Positions 34,533-44,438 of a stretch of DNA of 64,000 nucleotides are shown one piece after another. Numbering within the stretch: the first letter of the stretch is position 1; each line of letters starts with the position of its first letter. The notes below the pieces were generated by a model. The model was not told the origin of the DNA. It saw nothing but the letters and a program-made list of their open reading frames with translations, and ran no database searches. The DNA lies in assembly GCA_963742315.1 (NCBI GenBank), contig CAVULE010000006.1:25912-89911 (forward strand). The letters run 5' to 3'. Both the position numbers and the translations under genes were made by a program. This stretch comes from AV69 sp963742315 (GTDB taxonomy: Bacteria > Verrucomicrobiota > Verrucomicrobiia > Chthoniobacterales > UBA10450).

Positions 34533-37513
34533 TGCGTCCCGGACTTCTCGGTTTGACCGAGAAAACGTTGATACAAGAAAGACGCCAAAATTGCGACGAT
34601 GGCGACAACGATGAGCGCTGCGATGCGGTAAAGTTGCTGGAGCTGCGAGAGATCGTGGAAAAAGAGCTTTAGGAGAACGAAGCCCAATAAGGCGAGGCTG
34701 GCGTAGCGGGCTGCCTTGTTGCGTTTGCGAATCCCGACAATCAGCAACAACAAGGCAAAAAGCGCCCAGGCGATGCTGTAACTCATGTCGCGGGCGAAGT
34801 TTCCGCTGAAGTGAAACGTAAGCTCGTAGGCACCCGGCTTCGTGAAGTAATCCGCAATCTCGATGTTTAATAAAACGAACGCGAGAATTGTTCCGAGAGA
34901 GTTGAGCAGTGGCGGCGCATTTTTGTTCAGCACCAGATTACGCGGCGGCGCGAGTAGTTTGGCTGCGACGAACAAGCAGATGGAAACAATTCCGTAGGTG
35001 TATAGATACCAGTTGAAGATCGGGGTCGCCGCTCGCGAGTGATAGGCCAGCACAGCAGGATTACAAACGAGCCGCCCAAATGAAATCAGCAGCAACGCAA
35101 TTCCCGCAATACGCAGACCGGTATGCGGCACGCGATGAAATAGCCAGCACAACGCTGCGCCTTCCAGCGCCCAACCAAGCGTGATCCATTGCCGATCGAA
35201 TTGGATTGGAAAAATCAAAGTGATGAAAAACAGGGCGGCTCCGCCAAAAAGCGCGAGTTGAGCGTTGCGCGCAGGACTGTCTTTCGGAGTGAATCGAAGC
35301 AATGCCGCCAGCCCGAGTAGTGAAGGAACGGCAAACGCGGCTGGCACCAGACCCAGCATTCCGCTGTTCGGATTCGTCGCGCGAACAACATCGTAAACGA
35401 GATAGAAATGAAGCGGCGCAGCCAGGGCCGCGCTCGCCCAGACGATGCTTTTGCGAGCGAACAGGCGATGAAAAATAAATGGGAAAATTGTGAAAACGGC
35501 GGTGAAACCGAGATACCAAAGAATTGGAATGCCGGCGTCTTCCTTTTTGAAATGACTCAAATGCCAGGCGTGCTCGAGCAGGATGGTCGAACCGAGCGCG
35601 ACGCAGGCGAGCAGATCGAGCGAAAAGATCTTGGTGAGACCGAGCAGTAACACCACCAAAAGAAGCGCGAGTCCGAAGACTGGTGATGGATTTGCCAGGG
35701 GTAATCGCAGTGTTGCCATGACTAACAGGAGAAATGGAAGGGTGGCGGCGAGAGCGGGAAGCTGAACGGCGAAATTCGCCGGAACGCCAAATTCGCCAAA
35801 AATATTTCCAGGTTCTCCTGCCTTCTCCGTTTGCAGTAGTTGCCGCGATACCCACGCCGCAGCCGCAAAAAAGAAAATTGAAAACCCGGCCAGCAGAAAA
35901 AGTGAGGACGAGAAACCGGTTAGCGCAGGTGGGATTTGAAGCATCCAGGCGCCCAGTGCGACGAGAGTGAGCACCAAAACAATTGCCACAGCTGCCAGCA
36001 TCCCCGTCATTGCGGCCGCCAAGAGCGCAATGACGTCAACGCACAACACCAGCGGCCAGACCAGAAACGAAGCGGTCGCCAATTTGAAAATCGGCAGCAG
36101 CACGAGCAACAAAGTGACTGCGGGAAAAAGATGCACCGACCACGGCGGCGTGGCCTTGCCGAGTCTTTGCATCGCGATTGGAAGCGACGAATGCAACAGC
36201 GCGAAAACGAAGTACGCACCCAGCGCAATGTAGAGATTGTGCGCAGTGAGATAATCGTTCGTCCAAAGTCCGAGAAAAATGAAAGCCGCGATGCCAACGA
36301 CTGCGATCAGGCACGCGAAATATTTCTTTGCAATGCAGAGTCCAAGCAGCGCTGCATCGACCAGAAAAAGATAACTGAGGAGTAAGACAGGCCTGCTTCC
36401 GATTGTGGTGAAGGAGAAAAAGTAAAATGCCCATAGCATCGCGAACGCGCCCACCGCGAGGGCAGCGCCGGAGGTCGCAGTGTCCAATTTTCCTTCGCGC
36501 CCGGTTGTGAGCGCAGCCACCAGAAATAGAATTTCGAAGCCGAGAAACACCGCCATCGGAATCAATGTTTTGTTTCCGGCGAAGTAGTGTCCCTGCAGAA
36601 AGAAATTGCCGACCCATGTGACTTGCATGAGCACTGTGCCGATAGCACCCAGGATCGGAAGCGAGCTCCATTCTTTACGACGCGCAACGGCTAGCAAACC
36701 GATATCGAGCAGCGCGATGTAGCCGAATAGTCCCAAAGGATTGTCTTCTGCGGTCGATAGAAGAACCGGTGTGAGAAAGCCGCCGGCGATTCCGAGAATC
36801 GCGACCACGAGCGCATCCATTCGCACTGCGAGGAGAAACGCTGCTGCCGTGATGAGCGACATCAGCGCAAACGTTGGGATCAGTCCGAAGAACGGAAAGT
36901 GGTAGAACGATCTGCAGGCGAAGGTAACGGCATAGAGAATGAGAATGCCGGTCGCACACAAGGTTTGCGCGGTGACAACGTTTTCCTTGCGTTTCAACGC
37001 CGCGCCGCCAATGACCAGCGCGATGCCGGTAAGAAATCCGATCGCAACCCGTAGTTCCGGCGAAATCAGATTGTGTTCGAACGAATATTTCACGAAGAAG
37101 GCGACGCCGAGGAAAAGGGCAAACCCACCAATCCAGGCGAACATTTTCGCGCCCATGAATTGCTCCCAGTCGATGGTCCGCGCGGGCGGCGGGGCGGTCT
37201 CCATCTGTACCTCTTCAACCGGGATGATCGGTTTCGTCTCGGGTATTGGCGGCGGAACGGCGGTAACGGGCAAAGGTGGCGGCACTAAAACCGACGGGAT
37301 GATGGGCGCCGCCGGTTTTGGTTGCATTACTATTTCTGGCGGTGGTGCCGGTGCATCCTCGCTCGATCGATGCAGGCGCGCCTCGAGCAGGAGCAGTCGC
37401 TGTTTAAGCTCTTCAATTGCTCGCGAGGCCCGGCTAGCTTTGGCCAGCGCCACTGCCGGGACGACAAACACCATTACGACAACCACCAAAAACAGCAGAA
37501 TCAGACCTTCCAT
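34529..37513 (-). CDS. DUF2339 polytopic membrane protein
   Basis: The 994-residue protein starts with a membrane helix, a short coiled coil (EELKQRLLLLEARLHR), a Pro-rich linker, the DUF2339 entry motif (WEQFMGAKMFAWIGGFALFL) and then roughly 25 hydrophobic segments. It is among the longest genes here. It is paired and overlapping with DUF3999, as in many Proteobacteria and Verrucomicrobia. A role in the cell envelope is likely, with no known reaction. Confidence 0.88.
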   Translation of the reverse strand: MEGLILLFLVVVVMVFVVPAVALAKASRASRAIEELKQRLLLLEARLHRSSEDAPAPPPEIVMQPKPAAPIIPSVLVPPPLPVTAVPPPIPETKPIIPVEEVQMETAPPPARTIDWEQFMGAKMFAWIGGFALFLGVAFFVKYSFEHNLISPELRVAIGFLTGIALVIGGAALKRKENVVTAQTLCATGILILYAVTFACRSFYHFPFFGLIPTFALMSLITAAAFLLAVRMDALVVAILGIAGGFLTPVLLSTAEDNPLGLFGYIALLDIGLLAVARRKEWSSLPILGAIGTVLMQVTWVGNFFLQGHYFAGNKTLIPMAVFLGFEILFLVAALTTGREGKLDTATSGAALAVGAFAMLWAFYFFSFTTIGSRPVLLLSYLFLVDAALLGLCIAKKYFACLIAVVGIAAFIFLGLWTNDYLTAHNLYIALGAYFVFALLHSSLPIAMQRLGKATPPWSVHLFPAVTLLLVLLPIFKLATASFLVWPLVLCVDVIALLAAAMTGMLAAVAIVLVLTLVALGAWMLQIPPALTGFSSSLFLLAGFSIFFFAAAAWVSRQLLQTEKAGEPGNIFGEFGVPANFAVQLPALAATLPFLLLVMATLRLPLANPSPVFGLALLLVVLLLGLTKIFSLDLLACVALGSTILLEHAWHLSHFKKEDAGIPILWYLGFTAVFTIFPFIFHRLFARKSIVWASAALAAPLHFYLVYDVVRATNPNSGMLGLVPAAFAVPSLLGLAALLRFTPKDSPARNAQLALFGGAALFFITLIFPIQFDRQWITLGWALEGAALCWLFHRVPHTGLRIAGIALLLISFGRLVCNPAVLAYHSRAATPIFNWYLYTYGIVSICLFVAAKLLAPPRNLVLNKNAPPLLNSLGTILAFVLLNIEIADYFTKPGAYELTFHFSGNFARDMSYSIAWALFALLLLIVGIRKRNKAARYASLALLGFVLLKLFFHDLSQLQQLYRIAALIVVAIVAILASFLYQRFLGQTEKSGTQ

Positions 37514-37606
37514 AAGATGTCTTGTTGCAGAAGGCTGTTATGATGCGCCAACGGCGGCGTAATCGTGAATCGATAAATTGGCCGGTAAACATCGAATTAC
37601 TCGATC

Positions 37607-38500
37607 ATGAATATTCATCATCTCGAGCTTTTCTATTACGTCGCCCGTCATGGCGGAATCGTGCCGGCCGTTCGTAATATGCCGTACGGAATCCAGCAAC
37701 CGGCCGTGAGCGGCCAAATCGCGCGCCTGGAAGAATCTCTCGGTACCAAATTATTTAATCGTCGCCCGTTCGCCCTCTTGCCTCCGGGCGTGGAGCTATA
37801 CGAATTCATTCGGCCCTTCTTCGACGAGATTGATCATGTTGGCGAGGCAATTCGCGGCGGCTCGGCTCAGCAACTGCGAGTGGCCGCGCCCGCCATTGTC
37901 CTGCACGATTATCTCCCGGAAATTTTGCGGCGTGTGCGGAAACGTTTTCCGGCCTTCCGGCTCACTCTCCATGAAGCGGCCCGCGCCGAAGCCGAACGAC
38001 TTTTGCAGGCGGGCGAAATCGATCTGGCCGTTACCGTGATCGAACACACGAAAAGAAGCGGAATTCGTTCACGCGCTTTGCTCGAATTGCCGCTGATCCT
38101 ACTAGTCAATGCCACGCAGTGTCTCACTCGCGCCGACAAGTTGTGGGGTCGCGATAAAATTGAGGAAACGTTAATTACTTTTCGGCGCAGCGATCCTGTC
38201 TCTGTTCATTTTCAAGTTGGTCTCCAACAACTCGGCGTGGAATGGTTTCCCGGAATCGAGGTTAACTCTGCGCGCTTGATCGAATGTTATGTCGCGCACG
38301 GCTATGGGATTGGATTAAGCGTGGCGACGCCGGGCTTTAAGACGCCGAAAGGAATTCGCGCTCTCAAGTTACCGGATTTTCCAAAGGTCACGATCGGCGC
38401 GGCTTGGACGGGTAAACTGTCCGCGATCGCGCAGCAATTTCTGGCAGAGGTGGAGCACGAAGCGACATCACTCCGAAAAAGCCGGGTTGCAACCATTTGA
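37607..38500 (+). CDS. LysR-family transcriptional regulator
   Basis: The 297-residue protein has an N-terminal winged helix-turn-helix (MNIHHLELFYYVARHGGIV, then QPAVSGQIARLEESLGTKLF) and a periplasmic-binding-like effector domain. It diverges from the DUF2339 gene. Its last 80 bp (38421-38500) lie in the 157-bp direct repeat and are duplicated at 54100-54179, on the far side of the hydrogenase island. The complete copy is this one. Effector and targets unknown. Confidence 0.92.
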   Translation: MNIHHLELFYYVARHGGIVPAVRNMPYGIQQPAVSGQIARLEESLGTKLFNRRPFALLPPGVELYEFIRPFFDEIDHVGEAIRGGSAQQLRVAAPAIVLHDYLPEILRRVRKRFPAFRLTLHEAARAEAERLLQAGEIDLAVTVIEHTKRSGIRSRALLELPLILLVNATQCLTRADKLWGRDKIEETLITFRRSDPVSVHFQVGLQQLGVEWFPGIEVNSARLIECYVAHGYGIGLSVATPGFKTPKGIRALKLPDFPKVTIGAAWTGKLSAIAQQFLAEVEHEATSLRKSRVATI

Positions 38501-38577
38501 CGCTTTAGTCCCGCTCCGCAAATTAGCGCTTCTCGGGCGCCCGTAGCTCAACTGGATAGAGCATCTGACTACGGATC
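38421..38577 (+). repeat. Left copy of the 157-bp direct repeat bounding the hydrogenase island
   Basis: This stretch matches 54100-54256 at 156 of 157 positions (T at 38533, C at 54212). It holds the last 80 bp of lysR, the 36-bp spacer and the first 41 bp of tRNA-Arg. Identity stops abruptly at both ends. The offset between copies is 15,679 bp, the size of the inserted or duplicated unit. Confidence 0.95.
38537..38577 (+). pseudogene. Truncated tRNA-Arg (5' half only)
   Basis: It is identical to the first 41 nt of the complete tRNA-Arg at 54216-54289: acceptor 5' strand, D arm and the anticodon arm through the ACG anticodon. After ACGGATC the sequence diverges, so the 3' anticodon strand, T arm and acceptor 3' strand are missing. 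It marks the left junction of the island. Confidence 0.9.
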
Positions 38578-38709
38578 GAGAAAGCTACCTCGTATTTGCC
38601 CTAGTGCTACGGATGATGCCTCCGCGACTGGAAGCAGAATGTTGATCCACGATACGGATGACGCAGAAGCCGGGGTTACGCTGCGTGGCATGCAAGATTT
38701 GCGAGAGGA

Positions 38710-38952
38710 ATGTCCGCCACAGTGCATCCATATAGCAAGAGCGAAGACAAGAGGCCCGATTACATGGGCAAGCCGCGGCAAAAAGAAGGCGGCTGCGGTA
38801 ACCCCGAAAACGCCGCCGGCGGCTGCGGCTCCGTCCCCCGGGAATTAATTCGGAAGTGTTCATCGGAATTTGCAGATTGCTTGATAAACGGATTTGCCGT
38901 AAACATCCGATGCGATTGTCGCGTTAAGCGAATCGTCCGCGCTCAGCCATGA
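38710..38952 (+). CDS. Possible small Cys/Gly-containing protein at the island's left edge
   Basis: Up to 80 residues. The first half looks protein-like and has the repeated motif GGCGNPENAAGGCGS, which could bind a metal; the second half is Cys-rich but irregular. A purine-rich stretch lies only 1 base before the ATG, so the start is doubtful. Another frame (38639-38848) ends in an Ala/Pro-rich tail and cannot be excluded. The remainder of 38578-38971 holds nothing I recognise. It may encode nothing. Confidence 0.25.
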   Translation: MSATVHPYSKSEDKRPDYMGKPRQKEGGCGNPENAAGGCGSVPRELIRKCSSEFADCLINGFAVNIRCDCRVKRIVRAQP

Positions 38953-38971
38953 AATAAGGGGACTACGATCC

Positions 38972-39766
38972 GTGGAAAATCCAGCGTCCAAGGTTTTTCA
39001 AGATCGCATTGGGCGAATCGAGAATCTGATTCAGGGCATTGATGAAATAACGGACCCACAGGTGCGGACGCGAGCCCGCGATTTGGTAGCGGCGTTGCTC
39101 GAAATGCAGGGCGCCGGATTGGAGCGCATCATGGAGATCATCTATCACTCCGGTCCCACCGGGCAATCGACCATCGATGAACTCGGCTGTGACCAGTTGG
39201 TTTCGAGTTTGTTGCTTCTGCACGGACTACATCCGCTCGATCTCGAGACACGTGTACGACGCGCCCTCGAAGAGGTGAAACCCCGGCTCGGGTTACATGG
39301 CGGCAACGTGGAGCTTCTCGGCGTTACTCCGGACGGACGTGTGCAACTAAAGCTGCAAGGAAATTGCCACGAATGCCCCTCCTCACGATTGACCCTTCGT
39401 TTCTCCATTGAGGAAGCGCTCAATGCCGCAGCGCCGGATTTGGCCGGACTCGATGTCGAAGGTCTGGCCGAGGAGCATCCCCAACCGGCTGTCGAACGGC
39501 GCCGCCCCGGTTCCCAAGTTTACCGATTGTCCCCTGCCAAATGGCAACGGACAGGCAACCCCAACAGAAAAAACCATATGAGCAAACCACCAGACCCAGT
39601 CCACATTCCTGGCACTATCAAAGGCGAGGAACTCGCTTTGGATTCAAAGGAAGCAGGCCGCGGCGAAGGCCGGAAAGGATACATTAACTCGCGAGATTCG
39701 ACCGGGATCAATCCAGAGGCGCGTGCGCCGATTCATCCCGACATGCCGAATCTTCCGCCGCCGTAA
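38972..39766 (+). CDS. NifU C-terminal-domain Fe-S protein of the hydrogenase cluster
   Basis: The GTG start at 38972 follows AAGGGGA. In the 264-residue product, residues about 90-165 are a NifU/Nfu domain with the cluster-binding CHECPSS motif. An N-terminal helical region (about 85 residues) and a long polar C-terminal tail flank it. Such proteins occur in group 1h hydrogenase loci and probably supply Fe-S clusters to the small subunit; that role is inference. It is the first confident gene after the left repeat. Confidence 0.8.
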   Translation: MENPASKVFQDRIGRIENLIQGIDEITDPQVRTRARDLVAALLEMQGAGLERIMEIIYHSGPTGQSTIDELGCDQLVSSLLLLHGLHPLDLETRVRRALEEVKPRLGLHGGNVELLGVTPDGRVQLKLQGNCHECPSSRLTLRFSIEEALNAAAPDLAGLDVEGLAEEHPQPAVERRRPGSQVYRLSPAKWQRTGNPNRKNHMSKPPDPVHIPGTIKGEELALDSKEAGRGEGRKGYINSRDSTGINPEARAPIHPDMPNLPPP

Positions 39767-39854
39767 TTGACGATGAAAGGCGCGAATTGCCGGGCGCCAT
39801 TACAGATAAGCATGATTTGAGGACGGCGCGGCGGTCCGTCCTTACCACTTTTTG

Positions 39855-40563
39855 ATGTCATCATCTTCCTTCGCCACGCTTCGTCGCCTCGCGGAAGCGG
39901 CGAGCAACAATGGCCCGGCTCCACTTCCGGAGCCCGAACATTGCGATCTTTGCAGTATAGCGCTTGCCGCCGGTACACCGGCATCTGCTCGAGATGTCGA
40001 ATCGCCAGATCGCCTGCGCCTGCGATCCATGCGCCTTGCGCTTCGAGAACGTGATCGGTGGAAGATTCAAACTGATCCCGCGTGACACCCGCGCTCTGCC
40101 CGATTTTCGAATGAGCGATCTCGAGTGGGAGGGGATGTCGCTCCCGATTAACCTGGCCTTCCTTTTTTACAGCACACCTAACGAAAAGATGATGGCGCTT
40201 TACCCGAGCCCGGCTGGCGCGACCGAATCCCTTCTGCCGCTGACCGCCTGGGAATCGCTCGTCGCCGCAAACCCGATCTTGTGCGGAATGCAGCACGATG
40301 TCGAAGCGCTGCTCGTCAATCGCGTGGAAGAGGCGCGCGAATATTTCCTGGCGCCGATGGACATCTGCTTCGAGCTGGTGGGCTTGATTCGGGTGCACTG
40401 GCGCGGCCTCTCCGGCGGCGAGGAGGTATGGAATGAGATCGATGCTTTCTTTGCCAGGTTGAAAGAAAACTCGGTCATCGTGCACGGCGGAGCCAGCCAA
40501 TCTAACGAATCGACGCCGCGCTCCGAAGCGGCAGTGCCCAACGCCGGACGGAACGATGCCTGA
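39855..40563 (+). pseudogene. DUF5947 family protein with a +1 frameshift
   Basis: The N-terminal part (about residues 1-38, FATLRRLAEA and the Cys pair CDLC) is in one frame. The rest follows one base later: VHRHLLEMSNRQIACACDPC, FRMSDLEWEGMSLPINLAF, YPSPAGATESLL and GLSGGEEVWNEI. Both parts match DUF5947, a family found with actinobacterial-type hydrogenases. The switch is near 39961-39968, where dropping one T from GCTTGCCG restores the frame. The paired CxxC and CxC motifs suggest metal binding. It overlaps the DUF6084 gene by 8 bp. Probably functional if the insertion is an error. Confidence 0.75.
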
Positions 40564-41228
40564 TCTCGACTTCAAGGTCACGGGAGTTGAGGGGGCTGTT
40601 CACGGCATCGTGCCGCTCCTTCATTTCAAACTCGAGGTCACCAACGTTCCGGAAACGGAAATAATCCAAAGCGTGATGCTGCAAACGCAGATTCAGATTC
40701 ATCCAACACTGCGCACTTATGCGGACGGAGAAAAGGAAAAGTTGAGCGAGCTTTTCGGCCAGCCGGAGCAGTGGGGACAAACCTTGCGGGCAAGGTTGTG
40801 GACTCATTCGAACGCGAACATCAGACAATTCGCGGGCAGGACCGAGGCGATCCTATCCGTACCCTGCACCTACGATTTGAATGTGGCTGCGACGAAATAT
40901 TTTTACGCGCTTGAAGGCGGCGAAGTGCCGCTGCTCTTTCTGTTTAGTGGGACGATTTTTTACGAAGGGCCGGATGGCCGACTGCAAATTCAACAGGTTT
41001 CCTGGAACAAAGAGTGTACCTATCGGATGCCGATCACGATTTGGCAGGAGATCATGGATCAGCATTATCCAAACAGCGCGTGGATTCCCTTGGAGCGCGG
41101 CGTCTTCGATCGGCTCTATGCAATACCGGCGACGGGTGGGAGTTTCGAGTTGGGAGCAAACGATCGAGCGATTGCTAGCTTCCGAGCCCATCGAGGCTCC
41201 TAACGGGAAAACGGATTTGCCCGCATGA
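40556..41228 (+). pseudogene. DUF6084 family protein with a late +1 frameshift
   Basis: The main frame encodes about 188 residues matching DUF6084: PCTYDLNVAATKYFYALEGG, PLLFLFSGTIFYEG and PNSAWIPLERGVFDRL. Near 41120-41124 the family's C-terminus continues one base later as YRRRVGVSSWEQTIERLL and ends at 41228, giving a 4-bp ATGA overlap with the next gene. The unshifted frame stops at 41203 with unrelated sequence. The tight overlap supports the shifted frame as the true one. DUF6084 accompanies DUF5947 in group 1h hydrogenase operons; function unknown. Confidence 0.75.
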
Positions 41229-42568
41229 ATCGCGAACTGGTCGAGAAAGTGGTCAACGCCGTTCTCTACGAGGGCTACATTCTTTATCCGTATCGCGCGT
41301 CGTCGAAGAAGAATCGCGAGCGTTTTACTTTCGGGCGCGTTTATCCGGAGGATTACAGCATCGCGCAAAACGGCGCGGAGCCGTTTGTTATGCAGACCGA
41401 GTGTCTCGTGCGCGACGAATCGAAGGACGCCTTCATAAATATCAGTGTGCGTTTTCTCCATCCCATGGCGCGTGAGGTAGGAATTCTGCCGACACCGATC
41501 GCGGAGATGCCGGAGGTCGAGCCGAATTTTGAAATCGTGCCGGATTTGCAGGTCGGCGAGCAACTTTATCAGACCTGGCAGGAAGCGGTGGAGCGGAAGG
41601 TGGAACTGGCTCCGTTTCCGCTCAGCAGCGCTACGAAGATGTCGCATGAGTTTAACTTTCCAGCATCGCGTGCGCTCGAGCCGGTTCGAGGCGACGACGG
41701 AAAAATATCGGCCATCGTCGTGCGCCGGCAGGATGCCGTCCGCGGCGTCATCGAAGTCTCGACCCAGCCGGTCGACGACAGCGTTTTCAAAATGACGGTG
41801 CGCATTGTCAACCGCACCGCCGTGTCGAAGCAGGACCTCGAAAATCAGAGCGCCATCATCATGCGGACGTTTACCTCCACCCACACGATTCTACAGGCGC
41901 AGGGCGGCGAATGGATTTCCCTGACCGATCCGCCACCGACTTACGCCAATGCGGTTGCCGCATGCAAAAATATCGGAGCATGGCCGGTACTCGTTGGCGA
42001 GCAATCGAAAGGTGAGCGCGATGCCATGCTTTCGTCGCCGATCATTTTATATGATTACCCGCAGATCGCTCCCGAGAGTCCTGGAGATCTTTTCGACGGT
42101 CTTGAGATCGACGAAATTCTCACGCTGCGAGTGATGGCGATGAGCGATGCGGAGAAAGTCGAAATGCGACAGGTGGATGACCAAGCCCGGCGTATTCTCG
42201 AACGCACGGAAACCATGCCGGGTGAACATTTACTCAAGATGCACGGCGTGATGCGCAGTGTTCGTTCGTCGAACGAAGATTTCTTTAATCCGACCACCCG
42301 TTTGGAAAGCGCAAATATCGGAGGAGTTGAGGTCAAAGCGGGCGACCGGGTGCGCGTTCGGCCGAAGAAGCGGGCGGATGCGATGGACATGGTTCTCGAT
42401 GGAAAGATCGCGGTGATTGAAGCGGTCGAGCAGGATGTGGAAGGCGGCGTGCAACTGGCTTTGGTGATCGAAGACGATCCGGGTCACGATCTCGGCATGA
42501 TGCGCCAACCGGGACATCGATTCTTTTACGGAACGGATGAAGTGGAGCCGGTAAAGGACGGCGTGTGA
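41225..42568 (+). CDS. Conserved hydrogenase-cluster protein, unknown function
   Basis: The 447-residue soluble protein begins MNRELVEKVVNAVLYEGYIL. It has no membrane segment or recognisable catalytic motif; a short SH3-like stretch near the C-terminus (VKAGDRVRVRPKKRADAMDM, then DGKIAVIEAVEQD) resembles small beta-barrel domains. It overlaps the genes on both sides by 4 bp, so it is deeply embedded in the operon. I recall similar unnamed proteins beside group 1h hydrogenases. A maturation or assembly role is inference only. Confidence 0.7.
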   Translation: MNRELVEKVVNAVLYEGYILYPYRASSKKNRERFTFGRVYPEDYSIAQNGAEPFVMQTECLVRDESKDAFINISVRFLHPMAREVGILPTPIAEMPEVEPNFEIVPDLQVGEQLYQTWQEAVERKVELAPFPLSSATKMSHEFNFPASRALEPVRGDDGKISAIVVRRQDAVRGVIEVSTQPVDDSVFKMTVRIVNRTAVSKQDLENQSAIIMRTFTSTHTILQAQGGEWISLTDPPPTYANAVAACKNIGAWPVLVGEQSKGERDAMLSSPIILYDYPQIAPESPGDLFDGLEIDEILTLRVMAMSDAEKVEMRQVDDQARRILERTETMPGEHLLKMHGVMRSVRSSNEDFFNPTTRLESANIGGVEVKAGDRVRVRPKKRADAMDMVLDGKIAVIEAVEQDVEGGVQLALVIEDDPGHDLGMMRQPGHRFFYGTDEVEPVKDGV

Positions 42569-43113
42569 AACGAATTCTCGTCGCGGGCATCGGAAATATC
42601 TTTTTCGGTGACGATGCATTTGGTTGTGAAGTTGCGAGCCAACTGAGGCGGAAGCCGCTACCGGAAGGAGTGCGCGTGATCGACTTCGGCATTCGCAGTT
42701 ATGATCTCGCTTACGCCATCATGGATGGCTATGACGCGACGATTTTGGTCGACGCCACTCCGCAAGGAAGCGCGCCGGGCACGATTTATTTAATCGAACC
42801 CGATTTAAAAAAGCTGGACGAACTGCCGGACGAGGCAGTTAATGCCCATAGTATGAATCCGGTTCGCGTTCTGCAACTGGTTCGGTCGCTCGGCGGCAAG
42901 CCGGGATGGTTACGGGTAGTAGGCTGCGAACCCGCCGTCCTCGAAACGGAAGAAGGGGCGATGGGATTGAGCGAAAAAGTTCAGGGGGCAGTCGCGCCTG
43001 CCATCGAGATGATCGAGACGCTCATCCGCGAAATTTTAGAGGAGGCCGGGAATCCGGCGCCAGTGGCTCAGAAAGTTGAAACCAAATCCATATCGATATC
43101 CGACTTGAATTAA
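42565..43113 (+). CDS. Hydrogenase maturation endopeptidase (HyaD/HupD family)
   Basis: The 182-residue protease starts at GTG 42565. It has the family N-terminus VAGIGNIFFGDDAFGCEVA, with the Asp/Glu metal ligands, and the VDATPQGSAPGTIYLIE and HSMNPVRVLQL segments carrying the His ligand. It checks nickel insertion and then removes the C-terminal tail of the large subunit. It overlaps the 447-residue gene by 4 bp and is the dedicated peptidase for HhyL. Confidence 0.9.
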   Translation: MKRILVAGIGNIFFGDDAFGCEVASQLRRKPLPEGVRVIDFGIRSYDLAYAIMDGYDATILVDATPQGSAPGTIYLIEPDLKKLDELPDEAVNAHSMNPVRVLQLVRSLGGKPGWLRVVGCEPAVLETEEGAMGLSEKVQGAVAPAIEMIETLIREILEEAGNPAPVAQKVETKSISISDLN

Positions 43114-43122
43114 GAGGTGCTT

Positions 43123-43242
43123 ATGAACACAGCGGAACTTTGTTGGCTAATTCTACTGGGCGTAATTGTCCTTGTTGCCGTGATTACGTTTTTCTCAATG
43201 ATCCCGGAAATGAGGCGCTACTTTCGTATCCGCGATATGTAA
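43123..43242 (+). CDS. 39-residue membrane peptide (DUF6893-like) upstream of hhyS
   Basis: The ATG at 43123 follows AAGAGGTG. The peptide has one membrane helix (ILLGVIVLVAVITFF) and the C-terminal motif MIPEMRRYFRIRDM, matching the small DUF6893 proteins next to actinobacterial group 1h hydrogenases as I recall them. It could anchor the otherwise signal-less hydrogenase to the membrane. About 90 bp with a possible promoter separate it from hhyS. Confidence 0.75.
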   Translation: MNTAELCWLILLGVIVLVAVITFFSMIPEMRRYFRIRDM

Positions 43243-43333
43243 TTCCTTTCCGCAACTTTAATGAAATTGTTACGTATGTGAGCGAATCGAAAAAATAGGC
43301 GTGGCCGGACCGCGTCAGCCAGGAGGAACAAAT

Positions 43334-44398
<1,065 letters not shown>

Positions 44399-44438
44399 AT
44401 GCCTTTATCGGACTCGAGAAATCAACCAGAGAAATAAT

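Noticed and set aside
35061..35855. 264-residue reverse-strand frame inside DUF2339
   Set aside because: Same strand but another frame of a long membrane protein; composition is Arg/Ser-rich, as expected of a shadow.
38639..38848. 69-residue forward frame with an Ala/Pro-rich tail
   Set aside because: Competes with the frame at 38710; neither start is convincing, and I list only the other at low confidence.
40853..41884. 343-residue reverse-strand open frame
   Set aside because: Antisense to the DUF6084 gene and the 447-residue gene, which have overlaps and family matches.
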